A stretch of DNA of 35,987 bases from CAYRMN01 sp964425575 (GTDB taxonomy: Bacteria > Patescibacteriota > Patescibacteriia > 2-12-FULL-60-25), in NCBI GenBank assembly GCA_964425575.1, contig CAYRMN010000011.1:1-35987 (forward strand), written 5' to 3'. Within the stretch, counting starts at the first letter, position 1; each line of letters opens with the position of its first letter. The translations under genes and the position numbers were made by a program. Shown piece by piece: positions 1-7,677 of the stretch. The notes beneath the pieces were generated by a model. It ran no database searches and had not been told where the DNA came from. It saw only the letters and a list, made by a program, of their open reading frames with translations.

Positions 1-234
1 AGCTTGGCACGCTGGCCATTCCGAGGGGCACTGAGCCATGAGCACCACGCTGGTAAGACCGCCTCCATCCGTGCCCCCACTACCTGAGGTCATCGCCGTC
101 GTGATGGTCGACGAAGCCGTGGTTCCACCTTCGCCACCGGAGGTCGAGCCGCTGCTCGCTCCTTCGACCATCACATCACGGCAGGCAGAAAGAATAATAA
201 CCATCAACCCGAGACACATTGCAAAGGATTTCAT
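1..234 (-). CDS. Lipoprotein, N-terminal part (runs off the window edge)
   Basis: Reading leftwards from ATG at 232-234, 78 codons stay open to the window edge. Residues 1-18 (MKSFAMCLGLMVIILSAC) form a textbook lipoprotein signal peptide: a Lys, a hydrophobic core, then the lipobox LSAC with the lipid-modified Cys at position 18. After it comes a Gly/Ser/Thr-rich linker of about 45 residues, then the start of a folded part with Cys at 69 and 76. A Shine-Dalgarno-like AGAAAGG lies about 12 nt upstream. The product should be anchored on the outer face of the cytoplasmic membrane. The functional domain lies outside the window, so no function can be given. Confidence in the gene and its lipoprotein nature is high. 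Confidence 0.8.
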   Translation of the reverse strand, partial: MKSFAMCLGLMVIILSACRDVMVEGASSGSTSGGEGGTTASSTITTAMTSGSGGTDGGGLTSVVLMAQCPSEWPACQA

Positions 235-578
235 GTTTTTCCAAAACCTTTCTCTTCTTATTGAAGAACGAATCAAATTCAGTATCTTTTACAACTGCCT
301 GCGATCATTGCATAAAACACATGTCTTATCAATCATTCTTGTCGCATCATTCGCTCACCCATGTGTTCTTGTTCTTCAGAACAGAGTAACAAGATCAGAG
401 AGACCTTCCAAACTCATCTTGGATCACAATCCCACTCCACGATATTGAAAAATCATGAATTCGGATTGACGGAAGAGCATGAGTCCACACTCCTCCGTAA
501 GGTTTGCCCGTCAAGCGGTGGGATATGATGTATTCTAAGAAAAAATGAGACGAATTTGGAAGGTGCACAGAGAGAATT
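235..578. other. Intergenic stretch without a recognised gene
   Basis: This 344-nt stretch separates the lipoprotein start from the 3' end of the acetyltransferase gene; both genes read leftwards. It should contain the lipoprotein promoter. I see no strong hairpin, repeat or conserved frame. The frames that stay open here are antisense to, or run into, the neighbouring genes. Confidence 0.4.
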
Positions 579-1112
579 TCATACAATGGGGCCAGACAGG
601 ATAACTCGGCGATCAGGCACGACACTTGGCCGCCCATCAACTATTTTTGTTGATTCAACATCCTGTGTCGCGACTACTGCGTATCCCATTTTTTTATACG
701 TAGAAATAATGATGCCCTGCTGGATCGACGTCCGTACCACGGCGCGTTGGTATCCATATTGTCGCGCGACTATAAAACGCTCACGGATCAGTCCATGCGC
801 GATACCCTGCTGCCGCACTCGTGGATCAACGAACAACTCACTCAGGTAGAATCCCGTGCACAAATCTTGGGGCAAAAGCTTCAAGACGTCGTCTTTACGG
901 GTAAGGTCGAAGCCCACTGATACGCCGACGATGTACCCGTCTGCTTCATAGACGTGAATGATCGAGTCACCCCACGCATCAATCTCTTCAAACATGTGGA
1001 TGACGTTCGCTAGAACGTGCTTCTCTTCCCATGGCTTTTCAGCAAAGCACTCTGCATAGAGGCGAGAGACGCGCTCTGCATCCGATTCTTCATACCGACG
1101 AATTCTTCCCAT
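579..1112 (-). CDS. GNAT-family N-acetyltransferase
   Basis: The 177-residue protein has the GNAT layout: N-terminal strand and helices, the segment FYLSELFVDPRVR (88-100), and an acetyl-CoA pyrophosphate-binding loop R100-QQGIAHG matching the family motif (Q/R)-x-x-G-x-G/A. A C-terminal strand follows, with YKKMGYAVV near 140. It should transfer an acetyl group from acetyl-CoA to an amine; the acceptor cannot be read from the sequence. The start is supported by AGGAGG eight bases upstream of ATG. The gene stands alone between intergenic regions, with the aspartoacylase-like gene upstream in the same direction. Family assignment is confident, substrate unknown. Confidence 0.88.
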   Translation of the reverse strand: MGRIRRYEESDAERVSRLYAECFAEKPWEEKHVLANVIHMFEEIDAWGDSIIHVYEADGYIVGVSVGFDLTRKDDVLKLLPQDLCTGFYLSELFVDPRVRQQGIAHGLIRERFIVARQYGYQRAVVRTSIQQGIIISTYKKMGYAVVATQDVESTKIVDGRPSVVPDRRVILSGPIV

Positions 1113-1204
1113 GATGAAACCCTCCTATGTCAGATTGATTGAGCTCAGTGCGTTGCGTATCGATATCTACCTGAGATACCGATATACACGCACCGAACAA
1201 ATCA

Positions 1205-1939
1205 TTAGATCTGAAACCTGGTTTTAGGATCTTCAATCAAGCGCATCTTGTAACACGTTATGCCGTTACGCTCCTGATACCGACCTACGAGTAGTGGAAA
1301 GAACGCTTCGCCTTTCAGATTTATTTCGACAAAATCCTGGAGTGCGTCCGTCATGGAGACATCTTTCAATGAACCATACACTTCATAAAATGTCGTTTGA
1401 GGATCAATGCCGCTATCGTCTGCTTCTGGATCTATGTTTGTACGTTGAATAAAATCTTCAAGAATAGAAACCAGCTGTTCACGAACCCGGGGAACGTCTT
1501 TTGGTCCACACTCGATTTCTAATCCACACGGAACGTATTCACTGAGAGGACCAAAGAGTTCTGACGAAAAGCTGGGCCAAAACACAATATTTGGAATTCG
1601 CAGACGCCGTGCAAGACGAATATTTTCCGGTTTTGGGTTCGTGATAATAATGAAGATGTCAGTTGCGGAAATCGTACCGTGCAGATCGATCGTCCAGCGA
1701 TATTCTTGAGAGAGCTTCATAATTTCTGCCGCTCGACGTTTTGCGAATTGAGGAGACTCCAGATCACCAGGTGCGCTCCGATTCAGATCGCCCTCGAACT
1801 CACGCGTTCCAGCTTCAAACGCGCGCGGATTACCGATGATCCAATCAAAGCCGCTGCTGCGCGTTTCGAGATCGCGTAGTGCATCAACACCGATAGATTC
1901 ATTTCCATGTGTCCCACCAATAAAGAGAAGATTTTTCAT
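1205..1939 (-). CDS. Succinylglutamate desuccinylase/aspartoacylase-family zinc hydrolase
   Basis: The 244-residue protein opens with LLFIGGTHGNE, carrying the zinc ligands H11 and E14 of the M14-like AstE/AspA family. It continues with the substrate-binding segment GNPRAF (36-41), DLNR (51-54) and the third zinc ligand in DLHGT (H87). LEIECGP near 180 fits the catalytic Glu region. The family cleaves N-acyl amino acids (N-acetylaspartate, N-succinylglutamate); the substrate here is undetermined. I chose the internal ATG at 1937-1939 because the open frame further upstream runs through a hairpin and the 3' end of the TrpR-like gene, while the family begins at MKNLLFIGG. There is no Shine-Dalgarno. 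It lies just downstream of the TrpR-like regulator, which may control it. Confidence 0.85.
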   Translation of the reverse strand: MKNLLFIGGTHGNESIGVDALRDLETRSSGFDWIIGNPRAFEAGTREFEGDLNRSAPGDLESPQFAKRRAAEIMKLSQEYRWTIDLHGTISATDIFIIITNPKPENIRLARRLRIPNIVFWPSFSSELFGPLSEYVPCGLEIECGPKDVPRVREQLVSILEDFIQRTNIDPEADDSGIDPQTTFYEVYGSLKDVSMTDALQDFVEINLKGEAFFPLLVGRYQERNGITCYKMRLIEDPKTRFQI

Positions 1940-1960
1940 ATTATGACGATCAATGAATAC

Positions 1961-1985
1961 ATAAAGCCCCTCTGGGCAAGAGGGG
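1961..1985 (-). terminator. Terminator or attenuator hairpin between trpR-like gene and hydrolase gene
   Basis: A 7-bp G/C-rich stem (arms 1967-1973 and 1979-1985, 5-nt loop) is followed on the minus strand by CTTTATG. It sits after the TrpR-like stop and only 27 nt before the hydrolase ATG. It could end the regulator transcript or act as an attenuator for the next gene; the U tract is weak. Confidence 0.5.
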
Positions 1986-2022
1986 TGTATGGATGAACAT
2001 GCGCTGTTCAAACAAGCCGCTC

Positions 2023-2331
2023 TTATACCCAAGAGGGGGATGTATGTCCGTGATGATTCACGCGATCGAGCATCAAACGATATCCGCCCATGCCACGTTT
2101 GAGCCATTTTGAAATTCTCGCGACGGTGGTTGAGCTAAGCTTGGTCCGACGCTGTATATCGACGTATGAAAAATTTGCATCAAGCATCCGTGCAACCTGC
2201 CAGCGCTTTGAAAACTCGACAATCTCTTCATCTGTCAGAAGGTCACGAAAAAATCGCTTTGCTTCGCGAAGATCTTTCAGTTCCAGTACCGCCTGAAATA
2301 AGGCGTCTGAACGAGAGGTATCCCATTTCAT
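2023..2331 (-). CDS. TrpR-like (YerC/YecD family) transcriptional repressor
   Basis: The 102-residue protein matches the small TrpR-like YerC/YecD family. An N-terminal helical part holds the typical run DLLTDEEIVEFSKRWQVARML, and a helix-turn-helix SYVDIQRRTKLSSTTVARIS is followed by KWLKRGMGGYRLML. These proteins bind DNA as dimers. The start is the ATG at 2329-2331: it gives the family N-terminus (MKWDTSRSDALF) and lies exactly six bases after a -10 box, so the mRNA would be leaderless. An upstream in-frame ATG at 2349 would overlap the promoter. A perfect inverted repeat over the -35 box suggests autorepression. The hydrolase gene follows in the same direction. Confidence 0.85.
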   Translation of the reverse strand: MKWDTSRSDALFQAVLELKDLREAKRFFRDLLTDEEIVEFSKRWQVARMLDANFSYVDIQRRTKLSSTTVARISKWLKRGMGGYRLMLDRVNHHGHTSPSWV

Positions 2332-2337
2332 ACTGAG

Positions 2338-2374
2338 AGCATATCTCAATCAATTACTTTAGTCAAGTAAAGTA
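2338..2374 (-). promoter_or_regulatory. Promoter and overlapping operator of the TrpR-like gene
   Basis: On the minus strand: -35 TTGACT (2361-2366), 17-bp spacer, -10 TATGCT (2338-2343), then six bases to the ATG. A perfect inverted repeat TACTTTA-N6-TAAAGTA (2355-2374) covers the -35 box, the place expected for a repressor operator. The likely bound protein is the adjacent TrpR-like repressor (inference). Confidence 0.75.
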
Positions 2375-2400
2375 CTTGCACCCTGCATAAAAATGAAGAA

Positions 2401-2436
2401 CCCGCCCACCGCTAAAACGATGAACGGGCTTTTTTA
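2401..2436. terminator. Intrinsic terminator after the radical SAM gene
   Basis: Arms 2401-2404 (CCCG) and 2425-2428 (CGGG) pair, and inside them CACCG pairs with CGATG around a 6-nt loop. The hairpin is followed by six Ts on the plus strand and by TTCTTCATTTTT on the minus strand. It lies just past the stop of the leftward radical SAM gene. Confidence 0.6.
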
Positions 2437-2445
2437 GGTAGAACG

Positions 2446-4344
2446 TCAGCTTTCTCCCGGGCGCTTGAAGGCGTACGTGCGCCCTTTCACGCGGCCGGGA
2501 TGATGGTCCATGATCGCGGCTGATCGTCGCACGTAATCCAGCGCTTCATTGAGCGTGATCCGGGTGAAGTGGAGGTACCAGGCCTCTTGAGCAGAGCGCG
2601 GGACACTAAAAGCGTCTGCGTGCTGGCCAAAGTCTCGGTACCACGTCTCCTGACTGATGGCCTTTCCGGCGATGGCGGCCAGTTGGACGGCATAGCTGTA
2701 GTCATGGAAGACTCGCGCGGCTGCAGAACCGAAGTTTAACCAGTAGATATCGCTCTCCAGTACATCGCACTGGAGGCCAAGCATATCGGTCACCCATTGG
2801 ACGAATTCAAGCGACCGCTCGCAACTCTCATGCGTCTCACCGGGTGAACCGAAGATGAGCGAATATTGGAGATGTGCGCCGCTCCCACGCAGATTCAGGA
2901 TGGCTTGATGATTCTCGCTGAGACGAGACCCGCGCGTTGAGGATTTGAACACACCTTCAGTCAGGATGCGTTCGTCGCCTGAATCCATACCGCAGTTGAT
3001 CATGAGACGGTCGTCGATGAGACCGAGCCAACTCTCGAGGAGTTCCGGCTGATGGGCCAACCCATGGGCACGACCGTAGAGGATGAGGCTTGGCGTGCGG
3101 AATCCCACCTTGCGCAGACGCTCTGCCAACGGTCGCATCTCGTAGGCTGAATCGGTGACATTGTAGAAGTTGGTGATACCGAACGCCTGGTAGCGCTCGA
3201 TGAGAGCCGCGAGATAGCCCTCGCTCGGAATCCGAATGTCGCCGATGCCAAAGATGGTGCAATAGGTGCAGGCATCTTTCCCCTGCGTGCGCGTACACCC
3301 TTGGGCGAGGTGGATCGTAGCTCCTCGAACCTCCTCTGGTCGCGCATGCTTGTGCCCGTACTGGGAACGATAGGCCGTCCAGATCGCATTCCAGTACGCT
3401 GGTCCAAACAGATCCAACTTCGGGAAAACGAACCCGTCCATGGGATCCATTCTAGATGCCTTCGCGTCTCGTCGGCGCGTGAGCTCGAGTCGAAGTACAC
3501 CGCTCTCGTTCGAATGTTGCGCCGCTTGACCCGCGCTCGTGGCGACTTCGGGGATGCAGAGATCCTGCAGCGCCATGTGAGGAATCTCCCGGAAGAATTG
3601 GCGCACCGCATTCGTGCTGTTACTCGTGAACACGGCATCGATCGGATGATCGGGAAGAGCGAGGAGCTGAGGAGCACGGAAGATGGCGGCGTCGTTCCCG
3701 GCAATGACGTAGGTGGCACCGAGCTGTTTCGCATGGCGCGCCAGCTCGAGACCGCGCTCCATACCGGAGACGACGAGGCTAAGACCCACGACGTCACCCG
3801 GCTGAACGACCTCAGCGAGGTCAACGTGACCTTGAATGAACTCGTCGTGCAGGACGACTTCCCAACCCTCCTCGTAAGCAACCGTGCCGATCACGTTCAG
3901 GCCGAGATGTGGCCAGACGCGATATTGCTCTTCGCAGTCGACATTCTGCTCGACGTTGATGAGTACAAAACGACGCTTTGTCTTCTCCTGCTGCATGAAG
4001 ACGACGGCCAGGAAAACCGGCGAGGACTCGACATCTGGCTTGCAATAGAGGTCGTGGTTCAGTCCGATGATGACCTCTCTCTTCACTGGGACATACTCGG
4101 GTTCGAGCAGCTTTCGGCGCACGTATTCCCAGTACCATTTCGCTCCGAACCACGTCGTCTCTGGCAGCTGACGTCGCCAGTTTTCGTACCTGGTATTTTC
4201 GTTGACCCATTCGTGACGAGCATCATCCCAGTGGATGTTCTGCAGATTGCCCCACAGAATCCAGGCCGGCTGATGCTTGTCGTACGTAATGTCCACCCGC
4301 AGCAGCGAGAGGATCAGGAGCGGAACCAAAAACCATCGCATCAT
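2446..4344 (-). CDS. B12-binding-type radical SAM protein with expanded cluster motif
   Basis: The 632-residue protein has a hydrophobic N-terminus (residues 4-15), a long unassigned N-terminal region, and a Rossmann-like segment at about 110-250 resembling the cobalamin-binding domain of B12-dependent radical SAM enzymes (GWEVVLHDEF, then GDVVGLSLVVSGMERGLELA). The radical SAM core starts near 343. The [4Fe-4S] cysteines appear as C350, C359 and C362, i.e. CX8CX2C instead of the usual CX3CX2C. I see no DxHxxG cobalamin-ligand motif. The start is supported by GGAGG six bases upstream. The likely chemistry is a radical SAM reaction on an unknown substrate. A hydrophobic N-terminus is odd for a cytosolic enzyme and may be a membrane anchor. 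GC content is higher than in the genes to the right. Confidence 0.75.
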   Translation of the reverse strand: MMRWFLVPLLILSLLRVDITYDKHQPAWILWGNLQNIHWDDARHEWVNENTRYENWRRQLPETTWFGAKWYWEYVRRKLLEPEYVPVKREVIIGLNHDLYCKPDVESSPVFLAVVFMQQEKTKRRFVLINVEQNVDCEEQYRVWPHLGLNVIGTVAYEEGWEVVLHDEFIQGHVDLAEVVQPGDVVGLSLVVSGMERGLELARHAKQLGATYVIAGNDAAIFRAPQLLALPDHPIDAVFTSNSTNAVRQFFREIPHMALQDLCIPEVATSAGQAAQHSNESGVLRLELTRRRDAKASRMDPMDGFVFPKLDLFGPAYWNAIWTAYRSQYGHKHARPEEVRGATIHLAQGCTRTQGKDACTYCTIFGIGDIRIPSEGYLAALIERYQAFGITNFYNVTDSAYEMRPLAERLRKVGFRTPSLILYGRAHGLAHQPELLESWLGLIDDRLMINCGMDSGDERILTEGVFKSSTRGSRLSENHQAILNLRGSGAHLQYSLIFGSPGETHESCERSLEFVQWVTDMLGLQCDVLESDIYWLNFGSAAARVFHDYSYAVQLAAIAGKAISQETWYRDFGQHADAFSVPRSAQEAWYLHFTRITLNEALDYVRRSAAIMDHHPGRVKGRTYAFKRPGES

Positions 4345-4468
4345 CTCGCACCTCCGCGGTTAGGAGTGAGTCTTTAGTATCTACATAAGCTATGAAAGAG
4401 CAGCGTTCTTTATGTTTAGCGCAGCTGAGGCATAAGAGTCAATATCCAAGCATGGGTGTGGTCGTACA

Positions 4469-4493
4469 AAAATGTATCAAAAAAATACACTTT
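4469..4493. promoter_or_regulatory. Predicted operator for the TrmB-type regulator at 5162, site 1
   Basis: AAAATGT-N11-ACACTTT has the same arms (one mismatch) and the same 11-bp spacer as the sites at 5928-5952 and 7018-7042. It lies about 80 bp upstream of the small plus-strand gene at 4574 and may control it. Confidence 0.55.
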
Positions 4494-4573
4494 TTTAGTA
4501 ATATACCTGATTCTTTTAAAACGACGATACACTGCTCTCGCCACCTTCTCAGACACGTTGTAGGAGGAATGCA

Positions 4574-5002
4574 ATGAAATTTGACACCCTATATCAGAAA
4601 CGACCTCTCGTTCAGCGCCTGCAATCGTCTCAACGCGGCATACCTCTACCCAGAGCCGATGAGCAAAATCGTGACATGATGCAACGATATGATATCGCAA
4701 CATTTCGAGTCAAAAGGAATCGAGATAAGTGCGCATATCACATCGTCTACCGAAATAATGTGGGAATAATGGAGGAACGGTGCGTTTGGTTCATCTCCCA
4801 AAAACCCCTTGAAAAGGATTGCTTCTCGATCCCTCTGTGCTCAACTTCTCTTGAGGTTTTCGCTGTCGTCCTCAATCAGAAGAAGCGCACCTTTCGTCGA
4901 TTAAAGATCACATTGCTAGCTATCAGCGAGCTTGCGACGGAAGGCATCGAACAAAATCCTGGCTATCCCAATCCTGATCCCGATCCCAATGATGGCTGGT
5001 GA
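4574..5002 (+). CDS. Small protein of unknown function with Pro/Asp-rich tail
   Basis: A 142-residue protein that I do not recognise. It is basic at the N-terminus, has strand-like segments in the middle (CAYHIVYRNNVGIMEERCVWFIS and IPLCSTSLEVFAVVL), a Lys/Arg patch, and ends in an extended tail NPGYPNPDPDPNDGW. No signal peptide or membrane segment is evident. The start is well supported by AGGAGG seven bases upstream of ATG. A predicted TrmB-type operator lies upstream and a hairpin follows the stop, so it is probably a single-gene unit in the same regulon as the dioxygenase gene. Confidence 0.65.
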   Translation: MKFDTLYQKRPLVQRLQSSQRGIPLPRADEQNRDMMQRYDIATFRVKRNRDKCAYHIVYRNNVGIMEERCVWFISQKPLEKDCFSIPLCSTSLEVFAVVLNQKKRTFRRLKITLLAISELATEGIEQNPGYPNPDPDPNDGW

Positions 5003-5039
5003 TGCCCATTACAACGAATGAGTCACAAACATCCTCCCT

Positions 5040-5088
5040 GCTCCAACATCCGCTTTTCATGAGCCCCATCTTGTTGGAGCATTTTGTT
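5040..5088 (+). terminator. Probable terminator after the 4574 gene
   Basis: Perfect 9-bp arms GCTCCAACA (5040-5048) and TGTTGGAGC (5072-5080) enclose a 23-nt loop and are followed by ATTTTGTT. The long loop makes it weaker than a standard terminator. It lies between two convergent genes. Confidence 0.5.
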
Positions 5089-5161
5089 ATGACGATTTAG
5101 CACAGGAATCCTTCAAGAAGTTTGAGATGACACACGCGTGTTCGCATGTGACTCGCGTGTA

Positions 5162-5902
5162 CTATTCCGGCAACCCACGATACAGATATTGGAATACCTG
5201 TGCTTGATATTTGGCGAGGGCAGCATTTTTAATAACAAAGGCAGTTTCAGTTGTAAAATCAATCAGCGCGATCTTGTTTCCAAAAATGAATTGACTCACC
5301 CCCTGCTCAAACGGATCAAACGAAGCTGGCAACATACGCGAGGCACACTCCAAGCGTTTTTTATACGTGGATTTCCGCAAGGCGCTATTCGTAATCACAA
5401 AACGATCGATGCGCTTATGTTCGATGCGTTCGTAATACCCAACGGGCATATAGCGCTGCGCGGAGACGGATGGGGTATAGCCGTCATACCTGAAAAACGT
5501 CGTGGCTTTCGGCGTTGAGGCTAACACATCTTCCCAGACCTTCAGCATCTCTTTGCCATGGTAGACTCGAACATCATCGGAAACATCGTCCTGAAGATCA
5601 TATTTTTTTACCTTTTTTAGCTGGAGAGCAAAAGCCTTATCACGTGAGGCTCGCCATTTTTCCAATGCGTGTGTACCAGTCGTGCGATACGAGATACGTT
5701 TTATTCCCTGCACCTGCTTTACAAGCTTCTTTTCAACCAAAGAAGGGAGCGTGTCATAAATAGCCGGACGATGCAGACGGGTCTCGCGTGCAATCTGACT
5801 GATATGAAGCGGACCCTGGATAGATAGGGCATGCCAGATCCTCGCTTCACGCTCAGATAATCCGGCAACTTTGAGTCCCTCGATAGCAGAGGTGTTGTTC
5901 AT
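5162..5902 (-). CDS. TrmB-type winged-helix transcriptional regulator (regulator 1)
   Basis: The 246-residue protein starts with a winged helix typical of TrmB-family regulators: LKVAGLSEREARIWHALSIQ, then HISQIARETRLHRPAIYDTLPSL and the wing LVEKKLVKQVQ. A C-terminal region of about 150 residues (YHGKEMLKVWEDVLAS, then TFFRYDGYTPS) resembles the effector-sensing part of such proteins. It should bind DNA and respond to an unknown ligand. A clean -35/-10 pair places the transcription start at or next to the ATG, and the inverted repeat AAGTGT-N11-ACACTT covers the -35, indicating autoregulation. The same operator is found before the dioxygenase gene and the 4574 gene. Confidence 0.85.
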   Translation of the reverse strand: MNNTSAIEGLKVAGLSEREARIWHALSIQGPLHISQIARETRLHRPAIYDTLPSLVEKKLVKQVQGIKRISYRTTGTHALEKWRASRDKAFALQLKKVKKYDLQDDVSDDVRVYHGKEMLKVWEDVLASTPKATTFFRYDGYTPSVSAQRYMPVGYYERIEHKRIDRFVITNSALRKSTYKKRLECASRMLPASFDPFEQGVSQFIFGNKIALIDFTTETAFVIKNAALAKYQAQVFQYLYRGLPE

Positions 5903-5908
5903 ATCCTT

Positions 5909-5952
5909 GTCATAACCGATATATAAAAAAGTGTCAAAAATATTTACACTTC
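5909..5952 (-). promoter_or_regulatory. Promoter and operator (site 2) of TrmB-type regulator 1
   Basis: On the minus strand: -35 TTGACA (5932-5937), 17-bp spacer, -10 TATGAC (5909-5914), six bases to ATG. The inverted repeat AAAGTGT-N11-ACACTT (5928-5951) overlaps the -35, fitting autorepression. Its arms and spacing match sites at 4469 and 7018. Confidence 0.75.
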
Positions 5953-5993
5953 TAAAAAGGAAAGGACCGACGAATCCGATGGATCCGACGGTC
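5953..5993 (-). terminator. Intrinsic terminator after the dioxygenase gene
   Basis: Stem 5965-5993 pairs GACCG with CGGTC and inside it ATCC with GGAT around GAT, with two mismatched steps. On the minus strand it is followed by the T-rich CCTTTCCTTTTT. It separates the dioxygenase gene from regulator 1 downstream. Confidence 0.7.
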
Positions 5994-6001
5994 GAAGGAC
6001 G

Positions 6002-6924
6002 TCAGGCGACGAGACGGCTCTGGACCGGACGGATGCGAGGATCCGTATCACGGGCGACCATCTGCCAACTGTAGTCGAAAAGTGGATTGTGGGCATTACC
6101 CAACCGATCGAAGATGCGCGTTTCCCACGAGATACGCAGCCAGGTGCGGAAGGTGGGCTTTGAGGCGGGGACGCCACGATGGACGCAGTAGCAATCCATC
6201 AAGATGAGCTCGAAATCATCGGCGCTCCAGGTCGTGACCCCCGTCTCCTCGATACGCCGTGCGAACTCCGCGTAAATGTCATCGATGCTCAGATCGAGGT
6301 GATCGAGCGGGAACCCGATCGGATAGAAGACGGTGGGCAACACATCACTGACCAGGTAGCTATGGTTGGCCGGATGTTTCACCGTCCAACGCGGCCCCTG
6401 AAATCCGTCGACATGGAATGGCGTCTCGCGCTGGCGCTCACCATCCCCTGATGGATCGAGAGATAGGCGTAGTACTCGTCGTAGCGCGGATTGATTCTGG
6501 CCTCGATATCGATGATGCGCTGGGCCACGGGCGCGAAGGTTGCAAGCTCCGCCGGAACCCGCACATCCGTGCCGGGGAACTTGATCGGCATGTCGAGCAC
6601 GTGTCCAGCAAATACCGGGACCGGATGCGTGAATAGTTGACGCTCGAACGGGGTCAGCGTACCGAACGAGGCTGGCCGGCGTGCCTCGGCGTGTTTGCGG
6701 ACATCCCACATCGTATCGAGATCGCGCATGACCGGATGGTCGTGCGGGATGCGCGGGAGCGAGGTTGTCGGCCGCGGTTGCAGATGACACGCCTGCTCGG
6801 TGCTGAACACAGGCATGAGCAGATCATGATCGCGATGAACAATGATCTCCGCCTGAGCAGGAAAGCGTGCCTGGATGCTTCGAGCGCTGCGCTGATTCGG
6901 AAATGCATCGTAATCGTGCTGCAT
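6002..6924 (-). pseudogene. 2OG-Fe(II) dioxygenase-like protein, frameshifted once
   Basis: Two overlapping frames form one gene. The first gives residues 1-160 to ...YAYLSIHQG, the second continues ...RQRETPFHVDGFQGPRW to the stop. Adding one G to the run at 6445-6448 joins them into a 307-residue protein. It then shows the jelly-roll oxygenase signature: H171-x-D173 in PFHVDGF, distal H249 in YCVHRG, and Arg at about 260-264 in FRTWLRISW. The family uses 2-oxoglutarate and O2 to hydroxylate a substrate, unknown here. AGGAG stands eight bases before ATG. A TrmB-type operator overlaps the promoter. The rest of the frame is intact, so a sequencing or assembly indel is at least as likely as a true pseudogene. 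Confidence 0.7.
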
Positions 6925-7017
6925 GGTGCGTACTCCTGTGAAGGTTCAAAGGGGACTCTGTCCTCCCCTCCAGCACAACCATACCAAGACTCTTTCTTCT
7001 CATGCGCTGAAGACATA

Positions 7018-7052
7018 AAAGTGTACATATTCATGACACTTTTTTTATTCAA
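7018..7052 (-). promoter_or_regulatory. Promoter and operator (site 3) of the dioxygenase gene
   Basis: AAAGTGT-N11-ACACTTT (7018-7042) is a perfect 7-bp inverted repeat with the spacing of the regulator 1 site. It overlaps a candidate minus-strand promoter: -35 TTGAAT (7047-7052), 17-bp spacer, -10 TATGTA (7024-7029). The transcript leader would be about 90 nt. Confidence 0.65.
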
Positions 7053-7236
7053 ACATCTGACCCAGGTGGAAGATGATACGGCCTGAGGTTTTCTTTTGTG
7101 TATTCCATATTGGAAAAGCCACCCGCCAAACGAGTGACAAAGATAGGCCTATCGTCTTTCAAACCATTGATGCAACACCTCAGCATGGGTTGCAAAGGTG
7201 CTAGTGTAAAAAACTGTACCTGTTTAATACATATAC

Positions 7237-7677
7237 CTAACGATCCGTCTGGGGAGCTGCGCTGTCCGAGCTATAAAACCCCTCCTTCTGCATCTTCTGT
7301 ACCGCGTGAAAGTAATATCCAAGCGAGTCTTCCGGTCCATTCATAAAACGCTTCCGGACTTTTGAAAACACATTGGTGTGCGCAATAGACCCGTCCGGCA
7401 AAGAAAAATCCACCACCCAATTCCCCTCTTGTTCCGCCCAGTGGCCATTCAGCTGTCGCACGAATACTTCGCCCAAATAGGCGCCAAAAATTTCAACCAT
7501 GGCATCGAGCTGACCAGGCACCTGTCCGCCCCAGCTATCCTCAATGATCGCATCGAGCTTGGCGACCGAGGCTTCGGAATAATCCAAGTCTACTCCCGAA
7601 ATTTGTTTTGCCATGTTCACCTGAACCTCCGCCCGTCGTTTTAATTCTGCGATGATTGATTCGTGTGCTGGCGTCAT
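7237..7677 (-). CDS. DUF3806-like hypothetical protein
   Basis: A 146-residue soluble protein. The central run LDAMVEIFGAYLGEVFVRQLNGHW followed by WVVDFSLPDG resembles the DUF3806 pattern (helix ending in GaylGE, then a W and a strand). No catalytic residues are recognisable. The ATG overlaps the stop of the preceding PNPOx-fold gene by four bases (ATGA), so the two are translationally coupled and should work together. It is the last gene of a leftward operon headed by TrmB-type regulator 2. The DUF match is by memory of the motif, with moderate confidence. Confidence 0.7.
   Translation of the reverse strand: MTPAHESIIAELKRRAEVQVNMAKQISGVDLDYSEASVAKLDAIIEDSWGGQVPGQLDAMVEIFGAYLGEVFVRQLNGHWAEQEGNWVVDFSLPDGSIAHTNVFSKVRKRFMNGPEDSLGYYFHAVQKMQKEGFYSSDSAAPQTDR

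Noticed and set aside
3301..4377. Reading frame of 358 codons on the plus strand
   Set aside because: It is antisense to the radical SAM gene, which has motifs, a ribosome binding site and a terminator.
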